Positions 1-8,638 of a stretch of DNA of 64,000 nt are shown piece by piece (within the stretch, counting starts at the first letter, position 1; each line of letters begins with the position of its first letter). This stretch comes from Leifsonia virtsii. GTDB taxonomy: Bacteria; Actinomycetota; Actinomycetes; Actinomycetales; Microbacteriaceae. Where the stretch lies: assembly GCF_030433675.1 (NCBI RefSeq), contig NZ_JAROCB010000001.1:431333-495332 (forward strand), written 5' to 3'. The position numbers were made by a program, and so were the translations under genes. Under the pieces are notes generated by a model. That model ran no database searches. It saw only the letters and a list, made by a program, of their open reading frames with translations, and had not been told where the DNA came from.

Positions 1-1
1 G

Positions 2-496
2 CGACGGAGCAACCTCGTGCTCGGCATCGTCGCGCTCATGGCGGCCGCGTGGACGCTGGTGCTGCTGTGGCCGGGGAAACCGCCGCTGTGGACGATCGTC
101 GTCCTCATCGCCGCCATCGGGATCGGCGGCCCCGGCTCGCTGATCGGCTTCGACTTCGCGCGCACCTTCAACCCGCTGCACAGCCTCGGGTCGGCGAACG
201 GCATCGTCAACGTCGGCGGCTTCCTCGCCAGCTTCGTGATGATGTTCCTGATCGGCGTCTCCCTCGACCTGCAGGCGCACGGCGCGGAGGGCGACGCCCA
301 GCTCTACCAGCTCGACCACTTCCGCTGGGCGTTCGCCATCCAGTACGTGATCGTCGGGATCGGCGTCGGTTTCCTCGTCCGCGCGCGCCGCCGGACACGC
401 CGTCATCTCCTCGAGGACGAGGGAATAGAAGTGGCCCCTCTCTGGGTTGCACTTGTCGGAGCGTGGAGGCGGCGCGGCGGGCGCGAGGCTCTGTAA
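2..496 (+). CDS. MFS transporter, C-terminal part
   Basis: The reading frame is open at the left edge, so only the last ~165 residues are visible. They are strongly hydrophobic, with about three membrane segments separated by short loops. The segment around GSANGIVNVGGF and the final helix followed by an Arg-rich cytoplasmic tail (ARRRTRRH) look like the last helices of a major facilitator superfamily permease. The substrate cannot be told from this fragment. The gene ends about 200 bases before sigA and is probably a separate transcript. An unrelated polytopic transporter family is possible but less likely. Confidence 0.65.
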   Translation, partial: RRSNLVLGIVALMAAAWTLVLLWPGKPPLWTIVVLIAAIGIGGPGSLIGFDFARTFNPLHSLGSANGIVNVGGFLASFVMMFLIGVSLDLQAHGAEGDAQLYQLDHFRWAFAIQYVIVGIGVGFLVRARRRTRRHLLEDEGIEVAPLWVALVGAWRRRGGREAL

Positions 497-527
497 CGAC
501 GTGGTCGGGGGAACGCGGGGAACGTGC

Positions 528-607
528 AATAATTGATGTCTGGACCCGTTCATTTCCTGGGGCCGGAGCATTAGACGATGCACGGCGCAAACCCCCAGGA
601 CTTGACA
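528..607 (+). promoter_or_regulatory. Candidate promoter elements upstream of sigA
   Basis: The 199-base gap before sigA holds a consensus -35 hexamer TTGACA at 602-607 and an AT-rich AATAAT at 528-533, which stand out in this GC-rich DNA. I see no convincing -10 at the right distance from the TTGACA. These are candidate elements only, and the transcription start of the sigA-murT-gatD operon stays undefined. Confidence 0.25.
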
Positions 608-695
608 TGGGTCTTAGTAGTGTCCGCACGCAAACCCTGAGCCAGGCCCGGCCGTCAGGATCCCGGCCCCTCCGCTTGGTATGAAAGGTGTTCAC

Positions 696-2063
696 ATGGC
701 AACCCGTGCAGCAACGAAGACCCGCGAGCCGGAGGTCGAGGTCGACGAGACCGTGACCGCGGCGGCGGGCGAGGAGACGGCGAAGCCCGCAGCCAAGAAG
801 GCGGGCACGAAGGCGGCGCCCAAGAAAGCGGCCGCGAAGTCGACGGCTGCGAAGAAGCAGGCCGCCCCGAAGGGCAAGGCTGCGGACGACGAAGACGACG
901 AGGTCCTCGACGACGACGCCGAGGTCGAGATCGACGAGGACGACGAGACGGACGCGGAGGGCGACTCCGACACGGAGGCCGCCGCCGAGGGCGACGCCGA
1001 CAGCGAGTCGGAGGAGACCGAGGGCGACGAGACGGGGAGCGCCGCGCCTGCGGCCGCCCCGGCCGGCGACCTCCCGCTGCCGACCGATGCCCTGGTGCTG
1101 CGCGCCGTCGACGAGGAAGACGACATCCCCGTCTACTCGACGACGATCACCGGCGCCACCGCCGACCCGGTCAAGGACTATCTGAAGCAGATCGGCAAGG
1201 TCCCGCTGCTGAACGCGGCGGAGGAGGTCGAGCTCGCGATGCGCATCGAGGCGGGGCTCTTCGCCGAGGACAAGCTCGCGAACACGCCGAACCTCAGCAA
1301 GGAGCTCGAGCGCGAGCTGAAGTGGGTCGCCCGCGACGGCCAGCGCGCCAAGAGCCACCTGCTGGGCGCCAACCTGCGTCTCGTGGTGTCCCTCGCCAAG
1401 CGCTACACCGGCCGTGGCATGCAGTTCCTTGACCTCATCCAGGAGGGCAACCTGGGTCTCATCCGTGCGGTCGAGAAGTTCGACTACACGAAGGGCTTCA
1501 AGTTCTCCACGTACGCCACCTGGTGGATCCGTCAGGCGATCACCCGCGCGATGGCGGACCAGGCGCGCACCATCCGCATCCCGGTGCACATGGTCGAGGT
1601 CATCAACAAGCTCGCCCGCGTGCAGCGCCAGATGCTGCAGGACCTGGGCCGCGAGCCCACCCCCGAGGAGCTGTCGAAGGAACTCGACATGACCCCGGAG
1701 AAGGTCATCGAGGTGCAGAAGTACGGTCGCGAGCCCATCTCGCTCCACACGCCTCTCGGTGAGGACGGGGACAGCGAGTTCGGCGACCTGATCGAGGACA
1801 CTGAGGCGGTCGTCCCGGCCGACGCGGTCGGCTTCACCATGCTGCAGAAGCAGCTGGAGAGCCTGCTCGACTCGCTGTCGGAGCGCGAGGCGGGCGTCAT
1901 CCGCATGCGCTTCGGCCTCGGCGACGGGATGCCGAAGACGCTCGACCAGATCGGTGACACGTTCGGCGTGACGCGTGAGCGCATCCGCCAGATCGAGTCG
2001 AAGACGATGGCGAAGCTGCGCCACCCGTCCCGCTCGCAGTCGCTGCGCGACTACCTCGAGTAA
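696..2063 (+). CDS. sigA: Primary RNA polymerase sigma factor SigA (RpoD)
   Basis: Principal sigma-70 factor of 455 residues. Residues 1 to ~140 are a low-complexity Lys/Ala then Asp/Glu-rich extension, typical of actinobacterial SigA. Region 1.2 begins near [16 protein letters not shown]. Region 2 spans about 225-295 and includes the core-binding and -10 recognition segments ([13 protein letters not shown]). Region 4 with its helix-turn-helix ([17 protein letters not shown]) ends the protein. I chose the ATG at 696 because AAAGGTG lies 5 bases upstream; the ATG at 681 lies upstream of that ribosome site. The stop is 4 bases before murT, so sigA, murT and gatD are probably cotranscribed. Confidence 0.97.
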   Translation: MATRAATKTREPEVEVDETVTAAAGEETAKPAAKKAGTKAAPKKAAAKSTAAKKQAAPKGKAADDEDDEVLDDDAEVEIDEDDETDAEGDSDTEAAAEGDADSESEETEGDETGSAAPAAAPAGDLPLPTDALVLRAVDEEDDIPVYSTTITGATADPVKDYLKQIGKVPLLNAAEEVELAMRIEAGLFAEDKLANTPNLSKELERELKWVARDGQRAKSHLLGANLRLVVSLAKRYTGRGMQFLDLIQEGNLGLIRAVEKFDYTKGFKFSTYATWWIRQAITRAMADQARTIRIPVHMVEVINKLARVQRQMLQDLGREPTPEELSKELDMTPEKVIEVQKYGREPISLHTPLGEDGDSEFGDLIEDTEAVVPADAVGFTMLQKQLESLLDSLSEREAGVIRMRFGLGDGMPKTLDQIGDTFGVTRERIRQIESKTMAKLRHPSRSQSLRDYLE

Positions 2064-2067
2064 ACCG

Positions 2068-3342
2068 GTGCGCTACCGACTGGCGGTCATCGCCGGCCGC
2101 CTCGCCCGCTGGCTTCTGCGCCTGCGGGGAGGCGGCTCCGCGGTGCCGGGCCGCGTCGCGCTCGCGATCGCCCCGAAGTTCCTGGAGCGTGCGGTCAGCC
2201 GGCTGCCTCTCGGCGTCGTGTTCGTGTCCGGCTCGAACGGCAAGTCCACGACGACGAACATGCTCACCGCGATCCTGCGGGAGCACGGGCTGGACGTCTT
2301 CACCAACCCCTCCGGCGGCAACCTGCCGCAGGGCATCGCGTCGGCGCTGCTCGCGGACGTGCCGCTCGACGGCTACGTGCGCGGCGACGTCGGTGTTATC
2401 GAGGTGGACGAGGCCTACGGCGTCGACCTCGCGCGCGTGCTGAAGCCGCGCGGCTCGTTGCTGCTCAACGTCCAGATCGACCAGCTGAACCGCTTCTTCG
2501 AGCCGACCCGCGTCATCGGGATGCTGCGGTCGATCGCCGAGGGCTCGTCCGAGTTCGTCGTGGTGAACGCCGACGACGACAGCCTCGCCCGCGTCGGGGC
2601 GGAGCTGGCGGCGCAGGGGCGCGACGTCACCACGTTCGCTGTCGCGCCGTCCCTCATCGAGGCGTCGCCGAACGGGCTGGCCAACGTCAAGGACCTGACC
2701 GGTGCCGCGGCGGGGTCGCTGCCCATCCCGTCCGTCTTCGTCAGCAAGCTGGAGGTGCAGAGCGCCCAGCTCACCATCGGCGGCGAGAACGTCCGCATCG
2801 GGCTGCCCGCGCGCGGCCTGCACTACGCGGTGGACGCCGCCGGCGCGACCGCGATGGCCCGCCGCCTGCTGGGTGACCGGTTCCAGCCGAACGCCGTGGT
2901 CGCCGCGATGGCGGCGCTGCGCACGGTGTACGGCCGCGGCGAGACGCTGAAGGTCGGCGACGAGGACGTCGAGATCATCATGATGAAGAACCCGCCGAGC
3001 CTCCAGCTCAACCTGGACTACCTCAGCGAGTCGCCGGAGCAGGTGTTCGTCTCGGTCGACGAGGGCACCCCCGACCCGTCGTGGGTGTACGACATCGACC
3101 TGTCGAAGCTGAGCCACGTGGATGTGATCTCCGGCACCAAGGCCTGGCAGTTCGCCACGCGGTTCGCCTACGCGGGCATCGAGGTCGACCAGGTCGTGCC
3201 CGAGCTCAAGCCGGCGCTGCAGGCCTTCCTCGCGCTGCCGAAACCGTCGCGCGGCACGAAGACCATGATCGTCAACTACGAGCAGATGATGCTGATCCGC
3301 AAGCAGCTGGGCTTCCTCGACCTGGAAGGCGGCGAGCGATGA
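2068..3342 (+). CDS. murT: MurT-like Mur ligase, cysteine-free
   Basis: Mur-ligase family protein of 424 residues. In its family it is the ATP-dependent subunit of lipid II isoglutaminyl synthase, which activates the alpha-carboxyl of D-Glu in the stem peptide. Visible features are the P-loop GSNGKST at residues 55-61, the central-domain signatures EVDEAY and NVQIDQLNRF, and the C-terminal MurT domain with PDPSWVYDID near 335-344. Asp336 or Asp342 could supply the Asp that completes the GatD active site. Characterised MurT proteins have a four-cysteine zinc ribbon in the central domain; this protein has no cysteine at all. The GTG start lies 4 bases after sigA, and the stop overlaps the gatD start (ATGA). 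MurT homology is secure; D-Glu amidation as the actual reaction is doubtful. Confidence 0.9.
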   Translation: MRYRLAVIAGRLARWLLRLRGGGSAVPGRVALAIAPKFLERAVSRLPLGVVFVSGSNGKSTTTNMLTAILREHGLDVFTNPSGGNLPQGIASALLADVPLDGYVRGDVGVIEVDEAYGVDLARVLKPRGSLLLNVQIDQLNRFFEPTRVIGMLRSIAEGSSEFVVVNADDDSLARVGAELAAQGRDVTTFAVAPSLIEASPNGLANVKDLTGAAAGSLPIPSVFVSKLEVQSAQLTIGGENVRIGLPARGLHYAVDAAGATAMARRLLGDRFQPNAVVAAMAALRTVYGRGETLKVGDEDVEIIMMKNPPSLQLNLDYLSESPEQVFVSVDEGTPDPSWVYDIDLSKLSHVDVISGTKAWQFATRFAYAGIEVDQVVPELKPALQAFLALPKPSRGTKTMIVNYEQMMLIRKQLGFLDLEGGER

Positions 3343-4055
3343 CCGTGCTGCGCATCCTGCACCTGTACCCGGCCGAGCTGGGCATCAACGGCGACGCGGG
3401 CAACGTGCTCGCCCTCGCCGAGCGCGCCCGCTGGCGCGGCATCGACGTCGAGACCGTCGCGCACGCGCCGGGGGCCGAGCTGCCGCCGAGTGCGGACATC
3501 GTGCACATCGGCTCCGGGCCGCTCTCGGGCCAGCGCGCGGTGCACCAGGACGTGCTCCGCATCGCGCCGAGACTGCGCGAGTGGCGTGACGCCGGCGTGC
3601 CGATCCTCGCGATCGCGGGAGGCTGGCAGCTGCTCGGCACCGAGCTCGAGACCGCTGAGGGCGAGGTGCTCGCGGGCGCCGCGGTGTTCCCGACGCGTGC
3701 CGCGCTCGGCCCGAAGCGCCACGTCGGCGAGGTCGTGGCGCGGCTGGCCGACGGCACCGCCATCGCCGGTTTCGAGAACCACTCCGCCCGCACCGTGCTC
3801 GAGGGCGCGGAGCCGCTCGCCCGCATCGTCAGCGGGACGGGCAACGACGGCTCGACCGAGGGCGTGGTCGTCGGTGCGTCGATCGGCACGCACCTGCACG
3901 GTCCGCTGCTGCCGATGAACCCGGTGCTCGCCGACCGTCTGCTCTCGACCGCGCTGCGCGCCGAGCTGCCGCCGGTGCCGCAGACGGAGCGCGTCGACCG
4001 CTACGCGACGAACGCCCGCCGAGCCATCGCCGACCGCCTCGGCGTCTCCCTCTAG
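3339..4055 (+). CDS. gatD: GatD-like amidotransferase lacking its catalytic cysteine
   Basis: Class I (CobQ-type) glutamine amidotransferase fold of 238 residues, partner of MurT. The family hydrolyses glutamine and channels ammonia to MurT. Conserved parts include the N-terminal LYPAELGINGDAGN, the nucleophile elbow, FENHSART, and GTHLHGPLLP with His187 where the catalytic His belongs. The elbow reads LAIAGGWQLLG, so residue 93, expected to be the nucleophilic Cys (as in CGGYQ), is Ala, codon GCG at 3615-3617. There is no other cysteine in the protein, so it cannot be a normal glutaminase. The 4-base overlap with murT argues for a coexpressed, still useful subunit. Either a structural partner or a subunit of a repurposed ligase fits. 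Confidence 0.88.
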   Translation: MTVLRILHLYPAELGINGDAGNVLALAERARWRGIDVETVAHAPGAELPPSADIVHIGSGPLSGQRAVHQDVLRIAPRLREWRDAGVPILAIAGGWQLLGTELETAEGEVLAGAAVFPTRAALGPKRHVGEVVARLADGTAIAGFENHSARTVLEGAEPLARIVSGTGNDGSTEGVVVGASIGTHLHGPLLPMNPVLADRLLSTALRAELPPVPQTERVDRYATNARRAIADRLGVSL

Positions 4056-4058
4056 CAG

Positions 4059-4124
4059 CCATCAGCTCCGGACTTGTTCGACCCCGCATCGGCGTGTCGG
4101 GTCGAAGAACTCAGGAGCTGACGG
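4059..4124. terminator. Bidirectional terminator-like inverted repeat, CATCAGCTCC family, copy 1
   Basis: Arms of about 26 bases (4059-4084 and 4099-4124) with scattered mismatches and a 14-base loop, between the ends of gatD (+) and the racemase operon (-). The outer core TCAGCTCC pairs with GGAGCTGA. A second element with the same outer sequence lies at 49579-49643, also between convergent genes. It probably terminates transcription in both directions. There is no clear T tract. Confidence 0.6.
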
Positions 4125-4133
4125 CGTCGGGGG

Positions 4134-5210
4134 TCAGTCGACGTAGACGCGGGGGACGCGGGCGGAGACGCCGGTGACCATCTCGTCGGCGATCGTCTCG
4201 GCCCAGTCGGCGTACTGCTCGGCGGTCGGCTCGCCGGCGGTGCCGGGGCCGAACAGGATCGCGGTGTCGCCCACCTCGACGCGGTGCGGGCCTGCATCGA
4301 CGAGCATCCCGTCCACCTCGACGTCGATCACCGGGCAGCGCCGGCCGTTCAGCGACACCGAGGTCTTCGCGATCCCCAGCGTCGGCACGCCGTCGCCGTA
4401 GCCGATGCCGAGCCGGACGTGCGTGGTGCCGTCGACGTGCACCTCGGTGACCGGAGCCTCCAGCCGCATCACCGGGATGAGGCCGAGCTCCGCGCCCGTC
4501 GAGTCGTCGAACGGGGAGAAGCCGTAGGCGGCGATGCCGAACCGGACGAAGTCGAAGCGCGCCTCGGGCATCCGGATGCCCGCCGAGCTCGCCGCCAGGT
4601 GCAGCACCTCGAAGCGCGCGCCCAGCGACTCCGCCTCGGCGACCGCGTCCCGGAACTCGGCGAGGGCCGCCTCGTCGTCGGCGATGGAGGCGTCGGCCAG
4701 GTGCGACCAGGCCGCCCGGACGCGGAGCACCCCGCGCTCCTGCAGTTCGAGCGCCGTGCGGATCAGCCCGGGCCAGTCCTCGCGGGTCGCGCCGTTGCGG
4801 CTGAGCCCGGTGTCGACCTTGAGGTGCACGACGGCGGGACGGTCGGCGCCGGCGGCGGCGATCGCCTCCAGCTGCCACACGGCGGAGATCCCGAGCTCGA
4901 TGTCGGCCTCGATGCCCGCGCGCCAGTCGGTGTCCTGCCCGTGAAGCCAGGCCAGGATCGGCACGTCGATGCCGGCGCTGCGCAGGATGAGTCCGGCGGG
5001 GATCTCGAGCACGGCGAACGAGGTCGCTCCGGCGTCGAGCCCGGCGTCCGCGATCGGCAGCAGTCCGTGCCCGTACGCGTCCGCCTTCACGGCGAGCATG
5101 GTCTGCGCGGGCTCGATGAGACGGGTCAGGTGCGCGACGTTGTGCCGGAGCGCCGCCAGGTCGATGACCGCGCGGGGGAGCGGCTCCGCGATGGCGTCCA
5201 CGATGGTCAT
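4134..5210 (-). CDS. alr: Alanine racemase family protein (subunit A)
   Basis: Fold-type III PLP enzyme of 358 residues, close to normal alanine racemase length. The PLP lysine is Lys42 in AVKADAYGHG. Arg138 in DTGLSRNG, the VRFGIAAYG segment with the arginine that contacts the pyridine nitrogen, and Tyr271 in IGYGDG are present. The usual GR(V/I)xMDQ motif that lines the substrate site reads DVEVDG (Val299-Asp300), so the Met and Gln are replaced. The start ATG at 5210 follows the upstream racemase-like gene by 10 bases, so the two form an operon. It may supply D-Ala, or racemise another amino acid such as a diamino acid for the peptidoglycan bridge. Fold certain, substrate open. Confidence 0.9.
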   Translation of the reverse strand: MTIVDAIAEPLPRAVIDLAALRHNVAHLTRLIEPAQTMLAVKADAYGHGLLPIADAGLDAGATSFAVLEIPAGLILRSAGIDVPILAWLHGQDTDWRAGIEADIELGISAVWQLEAIAAAGADRPAVVHLKVDTGLSRNGATREDWPGLIRTALELQERGVLRVRAAWSHLADASIADDEAALAEFRDAVAEAESLGARFEVLHLAASSAGIRMPEARFDFVRFGIAAYGFSPFDDSTGAELGLIPVMRLEAPVTEVHVDGTTHVRLGIGYGDGVPTLGIAKTSVSLNGRRCPVIDVEVDGMLVDAGPHRVEVGDTAILFGPGTAGEPTAEQYADWAETIADEMVTGVSARVPRVYVD

Positions 5211-5220
5211 GCGGCCGTCC

Positions 5221-5943
5221 TCACTCGCAGTACGTCCTCTCGATGCGGCGGCCGAGCCGGCTGGTGATGACCGGCGCCGCGACGCCGAGCGCGTCGGCCC
5301 AGTCGAGCACGGTCGGCTCGCCGAGCGCGGCATCCCCGAACAGGATGACGGCGTCGCCGGGCTCGGCGGAGTCGTCGCCGAGGTCGACGACGAACTGGTC
5401 CATGGCGATGCGGCCGGTGATCCGGCCGGTGGTCGCGCCGACCTTCACCGGCGCCTTGTTGGAGGCGACGCGGAGGATGCCGTCGGCGTAGCCGAGCGCG
5501 ACGAGCACGAGTGTGCTCGGCCGTTCGGTGCGATACGTGTAGCCGTAGGAGACGCCGCGGTGGGCGGGCACGCGCTTGACCGCGATGACCTCGCCCTCGA
5601 GCCGCATGGCCGGGGCGGAGGGCCGCGTGGGGTCGAGCCCGAGCAGCTCAGGACCGAGCAGCGCACGGTCGTCGGTCGCCGTCGGCGGATGCGCGGCGAC
5701 CGTCGTCGGGACCGGCACCCCCTCGTCGGCGATCGCGGCCGCATCCTCCACCCGGGAGACGACGAAACCGCCGACCCCCGCATCCGTCAGCGCACGTGCC
5801 ACGGGGATCAACCCGTGTCCGTACGCGTCAGCGCGGAGATCGGCGGCGCAGTCGGGGAGCGGTGTCGCGAGCGACGCGGCGGTCGAACGGATGACGGAGA
5901 GGTCGATGTGGGCGCGCCTGCGCACGCCGGTCCTGATCGTCAT
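5221..5943 (-). CDS. Shortened alanine racemase paralogue without PLP lysine (subunit B)
   Basis: A 240-residue relative of alanine racemase, about 120 residues shorter than the family. The N-terminus keeps the first barrel strands, but the PLP motif reads DLRADAYGHG: Arg37 (codon at 5833-5835) replaces the Schiff-base Lys. After about residue 80 the sequence jumps to the end of the barrel, so DTGxxR and the pyridine-contact arginine are gone. The C-terminal domain is intact, with Tyr152 in GYADG and Met181-Asp182 in RIAMDQFVVDLG. It is the first gene of the pair, 10 bases before subunit A. In this family each active site joins the barrel of one chain with the C-terminal domain of the other, so B might complete A's site in a heterodimer. 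A decaying duplicate is the alternative. Confidence 0.85.
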   Translation of the reverse strand: MTIRTGVRRRAHIDLSVIRSTAASLATPLPDCAADLRADAYGHGLIPVARALTDAGVGGFVVSRVEDAAAIADEGVPVPTTVAAHPPTATDDRALLGPELLGLDPTRPSAPAMRLEGEVIAVKRVPAHRGVSYGYTYRTERPSTLVLVALGYADGILRVASNKAPVKVGATTGRITGRIAMDQFVVDLGDDSAEPGDAVILFGDAALGEPTVLDWADALGVAAPVITSRLGRRIERTYCE

Positions 5944-5977
5944 CGCCCGGTCGGACTCGCTGTTCGCGACGGCCGCG

Positions 5978-6214
5978 TTAAGCGCGCTGCTCTTCGAACA
6001 GGCGAGCGGTCTCGTCGTGCCAGCTGTGGGCGATCTGCGAGAGCTTCTCCTGGTGCTTCTTGCCGTGGTGGGCGCAGAACAGGAGCTCGCCGTTGTTCAC
6101 GACGACGCGGATGTACGCCTGCGCGCCGCAGCTGTCGCAACGGTCCGCGGCCGTCAGTTGCGGCCCCGATGCGAGCTCGTCAACCGCCCCGTTCTCCGAG
6201 GTAAGTGTCGACAT
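5978..6214 (-). CDS. Small zinc-ribbon protein (DUF7455-like)
   Basis: A 78-residue soluble protein with CDSCG about 20 residues before FCAHHGKKH, a likely four-ligand zinc site made of three Cys and a His. It ends in a charged helix (HDETARLFEEQRA). Such small proteins are widespread in actinobacteria and often lie near sigA; no reaction is known to me. I chose the ATG at 6214 because AAGGAG stands a few bases upstream; an in-frame ATG at 6235 lacks such a site. It ends 34 bases before the racemase operon and may be cotranscribed with it. Confidence 0.8.
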   Translation of the reverse strand: MSTLTSENGAVDELASGPQLTAADRCDSCGAQAYIRVVVNNGELLFCAHHGKKHQEKLSQIAHSWHDETARLFEEQRA

Positions 6215-6427
6215 GTGATGCTCCTTCCGTCGCAACCGGTGAACTCGGTACGTCTATAGAACCACGGATGTTCGGCAATCAGGCGCGCATTGGCTGCTAT
6301 TTCGCTCAACGCGTAGCCTCCCGGGCGCACCCGTGTCGTGGCGTAGGCTCCGCCGCCCGGCGCTTAGGCTGGAAGGGCACATGCGCCCGGACCCGCGGTG
6401 GGCGCATCCGATCCACAAGGAGCGCTC

Positions 6428-8527
<2,100 letters not shown>

Positions 8528-8551
8528 CCCTCGCCCGCAGAGCCCCGCCAC

Positions 8552-8608
8552 CGAGTACACGAAGACTGCACGTTTTCCGCGTGATTGCGTGCAGTCTTCG
8601 TGTACTCG
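8552..8608. terminator. Bidirectional terminator: perfect 21-bp inverted repeat
   Basis: Two perfect 21-base arms (8552-8572 and 8588-8608; outer part CGAGTACACGAAGACTGCAC) around a 15-base loop, lying midway between the convergent ends of parE and parC. It should form a very stable hairpin in either transcript. Its sequence differs from the other junction repeats in this window. Confidence 0.75.
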
Positions 8609-8638
8609 ACGGCGGGGGGAGGGTTCAGAGGCGGGGCG

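Noticed and set aside
4134-5943. The two racemase-like frames as one gene broken by a frameshift
   Set aside because: Each has its own N-terminus with the DAYGHG motif and its own complete C-terminal domain, so they are duplicated genes, not halves of one.
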